NCBI GenBank assembly: GCA_937890525.1
Contig: CALADI010000020.1
Span: 1 to 54,460 of the forward strand
From: an uncultured Clostridia bacterium
GTDB lineage: Bacteria; Bacillota; Clostridia; Oscillospirales; Oscillospiraceae
Direction: 5' to 3'
Length of the DNA: 54,460 nucleotides
A program made the translations under genes and the position numbers. Of this stretch, positions 14,982 to 25,355 are shown in pieces (position 1 is the stretch's first letter; each line of letters opens with the position of its first letter). Below the pieces are notes generated by a model. The model was not told where the DNA came from, made no database searches, and saw nothing but the letters and a program-made list of their open reading frames with translations.

Positions 14982-17900
14982 ATGAAGCATAGATGCATAA
15001 TAAAATCAATCGCTGGTTTTATGGCAATCGTCATGTCTTTTTATGGCTCATTGCCTGTTGGAGCAGCCGCCTGTGACACGGATCTGAATATTTCAAGCTA
15101 TGCTGATACGGATTCTCAGGGGCGTGAGTTCGGCCGGACAGAGGATGGGACGATCGTGATCGAGCCGGATGGGGCATCAGATCCTGCCCCGGAAGCTTCC
15201 GATCCCCCCATTGAGGAGACAGTCCCGGAGGCATCCACAGCCCCTGTGGAGGAGACAATCCCGGAACCATCGACGGATCCTGTTGTTGAGACAAGTCCGG
15301 ATGCGTCTACTGCTCCCAGTGAAGAGACGCTGCCGGAGTCCTCATCTGAGCCTACGGAGGAGTCTGCGCCGAAGCAGCTGCGCTACCAAAATGGCACGAT
15401 CTATCTTTATGATTTTGACCAACTGAAGCTGGTGGGCACCAATGCTCCGCTTCTGGATGAGATCACCGCAGAGCCATACCGTAACGAGGCGGGGGAATCT
15501 GTCAGCTATGGACTGGACGCGCAGTATACCGTTGCAAAGGACATTGTACTTCCACAGGGGAGCGTATGGCAGTTGCCGGAGGGATTCACTGGGCGCATCT
15601 CCCCGGAGAAATCGAATGTCAGCGAGAAGCCGCTGTATAACGCGGTTACGGATACCATTTATGTATATCATCCCTATCAGTTGGCAACCATGGCGCTGGA
15701 CAATGCCGCCGAGCAGCCAGTGCTTACTCAGGATGCCGATGCGCAGTATTTTGGTGTAGGGCAGCTGATTTATCCTCATGGGCAGGAAAAAGATTTTTTG
15801 ACTTACAGCAGCCAGCACAAGTATGTATTGTCCGCTGAATTTTGTTCGGATCGTCCGGAAATCCTAAAAGCCGATGTATTTGCATCCCCAAGCGGAGATG
15901 GGCGGGACTTTGCAGGCCAGATGGTCAAGAGCATTGGCAGTAAGGACTATATTTTGATCGGCAATGCCGACCAACTCAGAGCGGTGGGGACGAACAAGCC
16001 CGTGATGGGCGCCGTGTATCAGGCGTACAACCCCATAGGTGCCGGATGGACTGTAGATGAAGGAAAAGATGGTAAGCCCATTATGCTTTACGGCGGCGAT
16101 GCCGATTTGCTGCAAGCACAGAATGGGACGAAGGATTATCCATTCGGAAAGCCAGAGGCGGCCAATAAAAATCTGTCCGTCCACGGTGGCATCAAAGGGC
16201 GCTGTGGCGTAAACCCCAAAACCGGGGAGATCGATCCCGAGTTGGATATTGAAGCATTGGGGAGATCGCACACTTATTCCAATGAAGCCAATTACATCAT
16301 TTTCCGGGACATCGATCTCAAGAATGAGAAATGGGAACCTCTGGAATTCTGCGGGGATATGGTCGGTGCGAGGTCAACAAATGGTGAGAAGCTGTGGGAT
16401 GAGACGGGGACGGCTATTGTTGCGGTAGAACGCCCGGTGATTTCCAATATCCTGGTCAATCAAGACACCCAGCGCAAATCGGATCAGACAATGGGCGTCG
16501 GATTTTTCTCCACCATTCACAGTAAACCGCAGCTTTTGGGGAACTCGCTCTCTAGCCCGGATCAAACAGTCGTTTCCAATTTGATATTGGATGGAGTTTC
16601 CGTGACCAACAGTCAGACTGAGGTGAACAACGATCCGTCGATCTTAGGGGCGCTGGTAGGCGGTCTTGGCTCGCTGCTCGGCGGTCTGCTGGATATTGTT
16701 TTGGGCATTTTGGGCATCAAGACAAATCTGGATACAATTCTGGGGGCTCTGCTCAATGCGAGAACGGTAGAACCGAGTTTTTATGCTACCGGAGGATTTG
16801 CGGGGCGGATTGTGGGAAATGCCATGGTCAGCAACTGCGAAGTCCGAAATGTGCAGGTCAGCAATGTGACCAGCTTCACCGGTGGTTTTCTGGGATATAC
16901 CGATGGAACGCCCCGCTATTTGCTGGAGGCAGTAGGCAGAGTTCTGGAGCTGCTGACAAAGATCCTGAATGCGATCCCTTGGCTGGGACTGGGTGACCTT
17001 GTGAATGTGGTGCTCCAGCTCCTTAGTGTGGATAAGTTGGTTGTAACGGGATATGACAATCCAATCATTACGGACTGTACGGTTTTGGGGCTTTCTGGAA
17101 CAGTAGGAAATGCAACAGGTGCTCTGGCAACAAGGAAGCAGTTTATAGAAAGCGGTCGGTTTGCAGGCGGCTTCGTAGGCGCACAGATCGGCACAGAAAT
17201 AACGGGATGCAGCATACAGAATAGTGCCTATACGGTGTTGACCGATAAGTATGGCGGCGGATTTGCCGGTATTATTCGGGATGGTGAGATATCCGGTATT
17301 CTGAAAGATGTAGGTCTAGAGCTACTGAAGGTGATCCAACCTCAGAGCTTGACGCAAGAGTGCGGAATCCAGAATTCCAATGTAACCGTCAATGGCGGAA
17401 GTTACTTGGGAGGTTTTGCCGGAGCCCTTGCCAGCAGCTATGCGGTCAACGATACAGTAACAGGAACATTGAATGTTTCCGGTACCGGCAGTAATGTGGG
17501 CGGTTTTACTGGTATCGCAACCCTTGGCTGGGCAACCAATTTGGGAGCGGATGAAGTAAAGAAAGAAAATCTGCTCTCTACGGTGAAGGAACTTCTGCTC
17601 AATGTGCTTGACCGTCCGACCTCGGGCGCACTTCTGTCGCTGGTGGGACTATCTCCCTCTGCGATCTTGGGTGTGCAGATGGATTGCGCAGATATTGCGG
17701 TTTCCGCAGATGGGGACTATGTGGGAGGTATTCTGGGCAGCGGTGATGGCGCATATCTGGCAGATACCGGAAAATATGCGAAACTCCCGGCGTGGGAGCA
17801 TGGCAAGGCGCCTAAGCCGGCGGATACAACACGCACCTGCTTGATTTCCGGCATCTCCCGTGTCCACGCAGGGGGAAGCTATGCCGGTGGAATTGTGGGA

Positions 17901-20900
17901 TCTATGGTGACCGCAAGCGCGGCAGGCGTTCTGGACGAGACATTGGGTCTGGCACATATGCTGGGCTTTACCGTGAGCGATATCCAAGCATCCGGTAACT
18001 GCTTCAGCGTCACCGCCAACGGAAGCTATGCAGGTGGATGCGCAGGCGAAGCAGTTGGCGGCAAGATCCAAAATATACATATATCCGGGATAGAAACAGT
18101 AACAGCGCAGGATCGTGCGGGCGGTTTTATCGGTGTCGCAGGTCCGGGAGACTTGGTCGATTCCGGTGGACTGGAACTGAAGCTGCTGGGATTGCATCTT
18201 CTTACGATCAAAAATCTTCTGGAGGTCGGTCAGGGGATCATGGTCACAGCAAAGGATTGCTCGGTTGACGGATGTGATGCCGGATTGAAGGTGACAGCCA
18301 ACGGTACCGGAGCCCCAGACAATGTCGTCCCCATTACCGCGGCGGGCTTTACTGCAAAGAGTAACAGTACAGACTTGACCAACTGCCATGTGCGCAATCT
18401 GCTCTCTGTATCGGCGCCGGATCTGGGTGGATACGCAGGTGGATTCGTCGGAACTTCTGAAACAGGCGGATTGACTGATGTTGCAGACGAAGGACATCTT
18501 GGTGAACTGATCAAAGTGGGAAGTCTGGTGAATGCAGTTGGTTATCTGATCCCAAAATATACCAATTGCACGGTGACTTACCTTGCAGATGGCGGGGTGC
18601 AGGCAGATGTAGCAGGCGGTTTCGCCGCGGATCTGCGCAGCGGAAAGGTCGATAATACCGAACGCGGGGAACAAGACGGATATGCGGTCTACAATATTTC
18701 TTATGTAAACGGTCAATCCTATGCCGGCGGATTCGGCGGCCGAGTCACATCCGGTGCTTTGGCCAGCGCCAGCGGCGGTCTGTCGATTTTGGGCGGCCTG
18801 ACCGGCGTAAGCATCAATGTTTCTGATCTGCTCAGCGTGGTGGAAGCCTATGTGCCCTTCGTTCGCAATGCAGGTGTGAAATCCGATCATGGTTTGGCGG
18901 TTTCTGCGCCGGTCATCCGGGATACCAATGCCGATTCCGGCAGCGCCGGAGGATTCATTGGCTACGCCAGCGGCGCACAGATTTTCCATTCTGATGTGGA
19001 TCAACTGCGTCATACCAAAGTCGTACCTCCTGAAAATTTGGAAGCAGTAGACGCACCATCTTATTTTGATGGGAGCAGCCAGTATGCGGTTTATGGCGCA
19101 CGCTATGCCGGCGGCTATGTAGGGCATCTGGATATCGGCAGCGCAGCTTCGCTGGGCAGTGGATTGAAGATCCTTGGAAAAACCATTCAACTGACCAACA
19201 TTTTGGAGGCGCTTTCGGTGGTTGTCTCTACTGTGGAGCATTCCCGCGTCGTGGGCAGCCCCGGTGGGTTCTCTGTGCGCGGCAATCACAGCGGCGGTTT
19301 TGCCGGACAAATCTCCGGCGGTCATGTACAGGACACCCATGCGGAAAACTTTGCCTATATCATTGGACAGAGCACCGCCGGTGGCTATGTTGGTAATCTT
19401 CTACCCGGCGATGTGGCCAAGGTGTTGGACAACACCAGCATTCTGGGCGGACTGGTCAGCGCAGATGCCGCACTGACCTCCCTTGCGGAGAATTTCGTCC
19501 CATCTATTCGAAATAGCACCACGAGCGGTATTCCCTGCGGCGGAGCCGTCCGTGCCAATGATCCGGCGACTGCTCAGCTGCAAAAGGGCTGTGCCGGTGG
19601 TTATGTGGGCTTGAATGAAGGCGGACAGATCTGGGGCAATAACACCAGCCGTTGGAAGAAAGAAAATCCTTATACCGGCCCCACCAGCGAATGTAAGGCG
19701 GAGCGGATCGACTCGGTCTATGGTTATGAGCATGCCGGTGGATTCGCCGGACTGATGCGCAGCGCGGATACGGCAAATGTCGGCGGACTGAAGCTGCTGG
19801 GTGGCATCATCGAAGTTGGAAATATTCTGGGGGCGCTGAGCGTTACCTATCCCACACAAACGAATACCGCCACATATGGCCCTCTGGCAAACCTTGATTA
19901 TGAGACATGGAATGCGTGGGTGGAGTTTGTCGGCAAATACGGTGGACGGGGTGAAGAACTTGCGTCCCACGGAAAAGTGAACAGTCAGGCGGAATTGGAT
20001 GCAATCCTGAAGTATTTCATCTATGGTTACGCCGTGGTGGCAGGACGCAGCGATCACGATGCAGCAGCGATCACGGAAGGCGGCAATGCCGGTGGTTATG
20101 TCGGAACGATGGTCAGCGGTGTTGTGACCAATGGTCAGGCACATGATGTCAAGTCGGTAACGGCCATGCGTAACGCAGGTGGCTATGCCGGTAAGATGCG
20201 TTCCGGCGGTGCAGCAGAGTTCGGTACAGTGAAGATCCTGAACCTGAAGCTCAACTTGGGGCAGCTGGTGCAGGCGGCACAGTTCTTTGTCCCTGTGGTC
20301 AAAGGGTCGTCGACGGAAGGTTATCGTTCGGGACTGACCGTTACAGCAACAGGAAACGATATTGCCCATAACTGCGGCAATGCCGGTGGCTATGTGGGCA
20401 GTGCGTATGGCGCTCAAATCTGGGGCGATCAGCCGAATGCGGATTCGGGATGCCATACGCTGAACCTGCGGCGTATAAGCGGCGGAAACACAGCCGGCGG
20501 CTACGCCGGGTATGTAACGGCGGCGTCTCTGGCCAAGGCGAATACCAATGCGGCTGACGATTTCCTCCAGAGCGTTTTGGATCATATTATTGGGAACGTT
20601 GGTGATCTGGTTTCCGTCGTTGAGGCAACGGTCACCACGATCCGTGGGGCAAAGGTCACTGCGGCAGATCCGGATTGGGGCTTTGTGGTGACTGGTGATG
20701 CAGAATTTGCAGGAGGTTTTGCCGGATCGCTGGAGGCGGCGGTGATCGGTTCTTCTGCGAACGAAAGTCAGATCACGGTAGAGAATCTTCGCAGCGTAGA
20801 GGGCGGCCTGTACGCAGGCGGCTTCTTTGGCCTGGCTGATGTGACCGGTGTGGCCCAGGTCGGCAGTATTGTCGGGAAAACCAATATTCTGGAACTGATC

Positions 20901-22844
20901 AAGCTGGGCAAGGTGGATGTACTGGATGCGTTCCGAAGCTATATCTATCATGCGTCGGTAAATGGCGTGGCAGAAGGAATTCAGATTTCTGCCACCAGAT
21001 CCAGTGCAACAGGGATGCTGGACAGCAAGCGCCATATGGGCAGTGCCGGAGGATTTGGCGGCGGCATGATGAATGGTTCGATCCATAACTGTGCCGTTTC
21101 CAATGTCAGCACGGTGCAAGGCTTGAACTATGTGGGCGGCTTTGTGGGACATTTGGGCAAAAACGGCGTGGTCAAGGCTGATGATGCCCATGTAAGCGAC
21201 TTGATTGGATTGAACGCCGGAGTGTTGAACATTTTCGGCGCACATACGGAGAACTGCTCTGTGTCGGGTGTGCCAACAGGGCTTGATATCCGGGCGGCAG
21301 GCGGTGAGCAACCCATGGCTGGCGGGTTCAGCGGATATGCGGATCTGTCTCGTGTGAAAAATTCCACGGTGACTAACCTAAAGAAGGTTGTCAGCCCTCA
21401 AATTGCCGGCGGCTTTGTGGGCAAGACCGATATGAGCTATCTGGTGGAGACTCAAGTGGATTCGGCACTGGTAGATCTGGTGCTGAAGATCGTCAATGAA
21501 CTGGTGAAGTTCCTATATCTGGACAAGGTGCAGGATGTGAATTTCATTAAAATCCAGCTGCCCCCTCCGTTGAACAAGCTGCTGGAGCTTCAAGTCATGG
21601 GCGACGGCAATCTGGTCTATGTCAATCTGCTGGGGCTGAAGATCAGCGCGGCCCTTTCTAAGGCAGACTCCGGTAAGCCGGATCAGACGGATACGGTGAT
21701 CGTGACTATTGGAGATTCTAAGATCAGCCTGCCTTGTAGTAAGGATGGAATCGACACCAATGGGGATCACGCAGAGATTGAAATCGCATTGATTAAGGGA
21801 AACCGCACAAAGATCGTCAATAGCAGCGTGTCCGGCATACCGCTGGGCTACGATGTATTTGGCGGCGGGGCCAGCGATACCGCAGATGGTACACACGCCG
21901 ATGGATATGCAGGCGGCTTTGTCGGGCTCAACCATGAGGGCGTCATCAGCGGCAGTCAGATGTACTGGTGCGATGTGGTGCGCGGCACCTCCGGAAAAGT
22001 CGGCCCATTCACGGGGGCAACACAGCTTGACTCGGTGTACGATTTCAATACCGTAAAGGGAATCGAGGGGGACGGAAATGTTTACCGCATTTATCGCCCC
22101 CAGGAGGATGCCCTTCCCATTGCACAGACCCAGAATGGGCACTTGATCGCCAATGCCCAGACAGATGATACCTACCAGATGATATTCAATCGGTTTGATG
22201 TGACCCATCTGGCGGTCATCGAGAGATTTCGGGATTTTGAAAATGCAGTCATGACCGATGGCAGACAGACTCTGCCCCTAGGCGTCTATGAAAGCAGCGC
22301 TAAGGCTGTGTTGATGCGGGACACTGCCCTCGGCGACAACCATAATGGTCTGACGCCTGAGCCGGGTGAAACTCCCGACCCCTGCGAACAGGAAATGTCC
22401 TTGACCATTACGAAGGTCTGGAAGGATTGGTATAATCCTTCCCACCGTCCGGAGTCGATCCAAGTGGAGATCTGGCAGAGTTATACGGATGCACAGGGTA
22501 CAGAACATAGTGCTCTGCACCAGACTGTGCCCCTTTCTAAGGCGGATGCTCAAAACATGACCGAAACTTGGAAGAAAATCGTCGCCGATCTCCCGGTTGC
22601 GAAAAAGGAAATGGTAGCGGGACAGGAGGTAATTTATTATTACCGATATTCGGTCAAGGAAGTCCCGGTCCCGGGATACACATCTGAAGTATCCGCAGAT
22701 CAGGTCGGGCAGATCATCATTACCAATACGGCGCCGTGGCCGGAATTACCCCACACAGGCGGTATCGGTGATTGGTGGTTCATCTTCATTGGTGGTGCAT
22801 TTGTGATATTGGGACTGTCTCGCAGGAAGCGGAAAGCGAGATAA
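14982..22844 (+). CDS. Giant wall-anchored adhesin with GLUG-like repeats
   Basis: The 2620-residue surface protein begins with a signal peptide (about 1-31, ending VGAAA). A Glu/Pro/Ser/Thr-rich stretch of imperfect 14-16-residue repeats (about 65-130; EETVPEAS, EETIPEPS and similar) probably spans the wall. From about residue 600 to 2315 I count roughly 30 copies of a short motif of the form AGG(F/Y)(V/A)G, spaced about 40-80 residues apart, resembling the GLUG repeats of adhesins and predicting a long beta-solenoid. A Cna-B-type domain follows (about 2480-2585, LTITKVWKD through VGQIIITNT), then the sortase motif LPHTG (2589), a hydrophobic helix and a basic tail. It lies 52 nt before the pilin gene, so it is a likely tip or side adhesin of the same system. 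The ligand is unknown. Confidence 0.9.
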   Translation: MKHRCIIKSIAGFMAIVMSFYGSLPVGAAACDTDLNISSYADTDSQGREFGRTEDGTIVIEPDGASDPAPEASDPPIEETVPEASTAPVEETIPEPSTDPVVETSPDASTAPSEETLPESSSEPTEESAPKQLRYQNGTIYLYDFDQLKLVGTNAPLLDEITAEPYRNEAGESVSYGLDAQYTVAKDIVLPQGSVWQLPEGFTGRISPEKSNVSEKPLYNAVTDTIYVYHPYQLATMALDNAAEQPVLTQDADAQYFGVGQLIYPHGQEKDFLTYSSQHKYVLSAEFCSDRPEILKADVFASPSGDGRDFAGQMVKSIGSKDYILIGNADQLRAVGTNKPVMGAVYQAYNPIGAGWTVDEGKDGKPIMLYGGDADLLQAQNGTKDYPFGKPEAANKNLSVHGGIKGRCGVNPKTGEIDPELDIEALGRSHTYSNEANYIIFRDIDLKNEKWEPLEFCGDMVGARSTNGEKLWDETGTAIVAVERPVISNILVNQDTQRKSDQTMGVGFFSTIHSKPQLLGNSLSSPDQTVVSNLILDGVSVTNSQTEVNNDPSILGALVGGLGSLLGGLLDIVLGILGIKTNLDTILGALLNARTVEPSFYATGGFAGRIVGNAMVSNCEVRNVQVSNVTSFTGGFLGYTDGTPRYLLEAVGRVLELLTKILNAIPWLGLGDLVNVVLQLLSVDKLVVTGYDNPIITDCTVLGLSGTVGNATGALATRKQFIESGRFAGGFVGAQIGTEITGCSIQNSAYTVLTDKYGGGFAGIIRDGEISGILKDVGLELLKVIQPQSLTQECGIQNSNVTVNGGSYLGGFAGALASSYAVNDTVTGTLNVSGTGSNVGGFTGIATLGWATNLGADEVKKENLLSTVKELLLNVLDRPTSGALLSLVGLSPSAILGVQMDCADIAVSADGDYVGGILGSGDGAYLADTGKYAKLPAWEHGKAPKPADTTRTCLISGISRVHAGGSYAGGIVGSMVTASAAGVLDETLGLAHMLGFTVSDIQASGNCFSVTANGSYAGGCAGEAVGGKIQNIHISGIETVTAQDRAGGFIGVAGPGDLVDSGGLELKLLGLHLLTIKNLLEVGQGIMVTAKDCSVDGCDAGLKVTANGTGAPDNVVPITAAGFTAKSNSTDLTNCHVRNLLSVSAPDLGGYAGGFVGTSETGGLTDVADEGHLGELIKVGSLVNAVGYLIPKYTNCTVTYLADGGVQADVAGGFAADLRSGKVDNTERGEQDGYAVYNISYVNGQSYAGGFGGRVTSGALASASGGLSILGGLTGVSINVSDLLSVVEAYVPFVRNAGVKSDHGLAVSAPVIRDTNADSGSAGGFIGYASGAQIFHSDVDQLRHTKVVPPENLEAVDAPSYFDGSSQYAVYGARYAGGYVGHLDIGSAASLGSGLKILGKTIQLTNILEALSVVVSTVEHSRVVGSPGGFSVRGNHSGGFAGQISGGHVQDTHAENFAYIIGQSTAGGYVGNLLPGDVAKVLDNTSILGGLVSADAALTSLAENFVPSIRNSTTSGIPCGGAVRANDPATAQLQKGCAGGYVGLNEGGQIWGNNTSRWKKENPYTGPTSECKAERIDSVYGYEHAGGFAGLMRSADTANVGGLKLLGGIIEVGNILGALSVTYPTQTNTATYGPLANLDYETWNAWVEFVGKYGGRGEELASHGKVNSQAELDAILKYFIYGYAVVAGRSDHDAAAITEGGNAGGYVGTMVSGVVTNGQAHDVKSVTAMRNAGGYAGKMRSGGAAEFGTVKILNLKLNLGQLVQAAQFFVPVVKGSSTEGYRSGLTVTATGNDIAHNCGNAGGYVGSAYGAQIWGDQPNADSGCHTLNLRRISGGNTAGGYAGYVTAASLAKANTNAADDFLQSVLDHIIGNVGDLVSVVEATVTTIRGAKVTAADPDWGFVVTGDAEFAGGFAGSLEAAVIGSSANESQITVENLRSVEGGLYAGGFFGLADVTGVAQVGSIVGKTNILELIKLGKVDVLDAFRSYIYHASVNGVAEGIQISATRSSATGMLDSKRHMGSAGGFGGGMMNGSIHNCAVSNVSTVQGLNYVGGFVGHLGKNGVVKADDAHVSDLIGLNAGVLNIFGAHTENCSVSGVPTGLDIRAAGGEQPMAGGFSGYADLSRVKNSTVTNLKKVVSPQIAGGFVGKTDMSYLVETQVDSALVDLVLKIVNELVKFLYLDKVQDVNFIKIQLPPPLNKLLELQVMGDGNLVYVNLLGLKISAALSKADSGKPDQTDTVIVTIGDSKISLPCSKDGIDTNGDHAEIEIALIKGNRTKIVNSSVSGIPLGYDVFGGGASDTADGTHADGYAGGFVGLNHEGVISGSQMYWCDVVRGTSGKVGPFTGATQLDSVYDFNTVKGIEGDGNVYRIYRPQEDALPIAQTQNGHLIANAQTDDTYQMIFNRFDVTHLAVIERFRDFENAVMTDGRQTLPLGVYESSAKAVLMRDTALGDNHNGLTPEPGETPDPCEQEMSLTITKVWKDWYNPSHRPESIQVEIWQSYTDAQGTEHSALHQTVPLSKADAQNMTETWKKIVADLPVAKKEMVAGQEVIYYYRYSVKEVPVPGYTSEVSADQVGQIIITNTAPWPELPHTGGIGDWWFIFIGGAFVILGLSRRKRKAR

Positions 22845-22896
22845 AGTCCCGGTATCGCAAAACCAAATATTTATCATTCAAAAGGAGCAAAAAACG

Positions 22897-24474
22897 ATGA
22901 AAGCAATCAAAAGAATCATGTCTATGCTCTTGGTCTTGACGATGACCATGGGCTTGGCTGTGGCTGCATTCGCAGCAGAGCCCGAACTCCAGCCCCTCTC
23001 GGTGGAGCAAAATGGTGTGATCACGGTCAGCGGTCCCCAGTTGACGAACAAGGATGTCACCATCGTCCGCATGTTCAAAGAGAACATTGGTTCCGGGAAC
23101 ACAACGGTCGGCTATACGCTGGAGAGTGCTTGGCAGACATTTTTTAACAAGAAGCTGAATAAGAGTGAAGGCACGAATGCCACTTCTCAGGAAGCTTATG
23201 AGTATGTAGCAAAGCTTCTGTCTGAGCAGACGGGCACGAAGGGAACAACACTGATTGAATTTGCAAAAGAAGCAAAAGCTGCGTACAAAGCAAATACCAC
23301 TGCGTTTTCTACCCTTGTAATGACCCAGACAGCTGTTGACAATAACAGCGTCACATTTAACAATGTGACCTCTGGTTATTATCTGGTCCTGCCTGCCACC
23401 GGTTCGACCGGTGTAGACCGGGTGACAGATGCTATCCTGGTCAATGTATCCAACAGTCATCCCGCAAATGTAAAACTTAAGACCGAGTATCCCACCGTGG
23501 ATAAGACGGTTACCCCCGAAGGTGGTCAGGGAAATTCTGCTCAGATCGGCGATAAGCTGACCTTTAAGCTGCAATCCAAGGTTCCGAATATGGCGGATTA
23601 TAAAACATATTTCTTCGCATTTAAGGATACTATGTCCAAGGGTTTGACTCTGGATGTGGGCAGCATCAAGGTTTCCGTTGGCGGTCAGGAAGTTACTAAG
23701 GATACGGACTATACAGTTGCGACCAATACGGTTGAAACGGATAAAACACAGCTTACCATTACTTTCGCAGATCTAAAGAAGGTCAATGGAGCCACCGCAG
23801 GTGCGCAGATCGTTGTCGAATATACTGCAACGCTGAATGAGAAGGCTGAAATTGGCCAAAATCCCAACACCAACAAGGTGGAAGTGGAATACAGCAATGA
23901 TCCCAGTTCTGAGTCCCATGGCACCTCTGAACCCGACATCACCTATAGCTATACCTTCGATATCAAGGTCCATAAGTACGGAAATGATGATAAGCAAACT
24001 CTGCTCCCTGGTGCAGTATTCCAGCTGCAGACCTCGGATGGTACTCCCATCAAGCTGGTGAAGGAAAGTGAGACTGTTTATCGCGTGGCAACTGCGGCGG
24101 ACGCGGAACCGAAGCCTATAGATACATTCCAGACCGTTGCAACAGCGGATATCCAGATCAAGGGACTGAAAGCAGGTAAATATCAGCTGAAGGAGATCAC
24201 AGCTCCCGAAGGCTATAACCCGCTGGCCAAGCCTGTGGAGTTCGAAATTCAGGCAGGATACGAAGAAGATGGGAAACTGAGTTCTGGCTACCCCAAGTAT
24301 GTTGTGGGTGCTGCACAGGCAACAGAGAGCAATGTTATCGAAGTCCAGAATAGAAACGGCACCTACCTGCCGGAAACCGGCAGCATTGGTACCATTGGGC
24401 TGACCCTTGCAGGCGTTGCTCTGGTCATCGGCGGCGTAGGCTTTACCTCCCGTAAGAAGAAGGAACAGGAGTGA
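22897..24474 (+). CDS. SpaA-type major pilin
   Basis: The 525-residue protein has a signal peptide (1-27, AFA/AEP), an N-terminal pilin domain (about 35-190, with GYYLVLP), a pilin motif YPTVDK at 198-203 whose Lys203 is the expected isopeptide acceptor, a middle domain (about 210-345) and a Cna-B domain (about 350-460). The E-box YQLKEITAPEGY starts at 429, with Glu433 as the likely isopeptide catalyst. The end is LPETG (491) plus a membrane helix and RKKKEQE. These are the hallmarks of the backbone subunit of sortase-assembled pili. AAAGGAG precedes the start. The sortase gene begins 3 nt after the stop. Confidence 0.93.
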   Translation: MKAIKRIMSMLLVLTMTMGLAVAAFAAEPELQPLSVEQNGVITVSGPQLTNKDVTIVRMFKENIGSGNTTVGYTLESAWQTFFNKKLNKSEGTNATSQEAYEYVAKLLSEQTGTKGTTLIEFAKEAKAAYKANTTAFSTLVMTQTAVDNNSVTFNNVTSGYYLVLPATGSTGVDRVTDAILVNVSNSHPANVKLKTEYPTVDKTVTPEGGQGNSAQIGDKLTFKLQSKVPNMADYKTYFFAFKDTMSKGLTLDVGSIKVSVGGQEVTKDTDYTVATNTVETDKTQLTITFADLKKVNGATAGAQIVVEYTATLNEKAEIGQNPNTNKVEVEYSNDPSSESHGTSEPDITYSYTFDIKVHKYGNDDKQTLLPGAVFQLQTSDGTPIKLVKESETVYRVATAADAEPKPIDTFQTVATADIQIKGLKAGKYQLKEITAPEGYNPLAKPVEFEIQAGYEEDGKLSSGYPKYVVGAAQATESNVIEVQNRNGTYLPETGSIGTIGLTLAGVALVIGGVGFTSRKKKEQE

Positions 24475-24477
24475 TCC

Positions 24478-25353
24478 ATGCGAGGCAAACTGCGGAGCGT
24501 CATCCGCCTGCTTTGCATTCTGATTGGAGTGGGAATCTTGCTCTATCCATCTGTCAGTACCTATCTGTCAGAAAAAAACGGCAGTCGGGCGACTGGAAGC
24601 TATGATGGTTTGGTAGAGCAGCAAAACGAAGCGGCTAGACAGGCGATCCTGCAGGAAGCGATCGATTACAATCGTCTGCTGGCAGAAGATCAAAAGGAAG
24701 CAGGTCTCCCCCTTACAGACGAATTGGGGAGACCTGCATGCCGGGACACATATTGGGACATCCTAAACTTATCGGGTAATGGCATGATGGGATACATTGT
24801 GCTGCCCACCTTAGGTGAAACGATTCCTATTTATCACAGTACAGAAGAATCTGTCCTACAGGTAGGCATTGGCCATGTTGTCAATACTTCATTCCCTGTG
24901 GGCGGACCGTCTACCCATGCAGCGATCTCTGGTCATAGAGGTCTGCCCTCAGCCAGCCTGTTTACCAATCTGGATCAGGTTAAGATTGGCGATTGCTTCT
25001 ACATCAAGGTGATGGATCAGGTTTTGGCGTATCAGGTGGATCAGATCCTTACGGTACTGCCGGATGATACCAAGGAATTAGCAATTGTGCCGGATGAAGA
25101 CTATGTGACGCTTATCACTTGCACGCCCTATGGTATCAACTCACATCGTCTGCTGGTTCGAGGAAGCCGGATCCCTTATGTTCCGCCTGAGGATGGGTCA
25201 CCGCTTATTCCCGAGGCAGAGGGATCATTTCTGGCGAAAATCCCTATGCAGTATCGGCATTTGATGCTGGGTTTGCTAGCAATTTTGATTTTTCTGCTGT
25301 TGCGCTGGGGAATTATGAAGGCATCTAAAGTAATGAGAAAGAGGAGGCAGTGA
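24478..25353 (+). CDS. Class C (pilin-polymerising) sortase
   Basis: The 291-residue protein has an N-terminal membrane helix (about 9-29), a sortase domain and a C-terminal membrane helix (about 261-282), the class C plan. Catalytic residues are His153 (SGHRG), Cys215 (TLITCTPYG) and Arg228 (HRLLVRG). Class C enzymes cleave the LPxTG of pilins and join it to the pilin-motif lysine of the next subunit. The usual DPF/DPW lid tripeptide is not evident. The corresponding stretch reads PACRDTYWD (86-94), so the lid may be altered or absent. The stop overlaps the next gene's leader, and all four pilus genes look co-transcribed. Confidence 0.93.
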   Translation: MRGKLRSVIRLLCILIGVGILLYPSVSTYLSEKNGSRATGSYDGLVEQQNEAARQAILQEAIDYNRLLAEDQKEAGLPLTDELGRPACRDTYWDILNLSGNGMMGYIVLPTLGETIPIYHSTEESVLQVGIGHVVNTSFPVGGPSTHAAISGHRGLPSASLFTNLDQVKIGDCFYIKVMDQVLAYQVDQILTVLPDDTKELAIVPDEDYVTLITCTPYGINSHRLLVRGSRIPYVPPEDGSPLIPEAEGSFLAKIPMQYRHLMLGLLAILIFLLLRWGIMKASKVMRKRRQ

Positions 25354-25355
25354 AT

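Noticed and set aside
17649..21311. Two long minus-strand frames opposite the giant adhesin
   Set aside because: Antisense shadows of the glycine-rich repeats, with no start signals and no recognisable domains.
14982..22844. Adhesin repeats considered as DNA tandem repeats or a CRISPR-like array
   Set aside because: The periodicity is at protein level only (AGGFVG-type motifs with variable spacing). The DNA between motifs is not conserved and no spacer structure exists.
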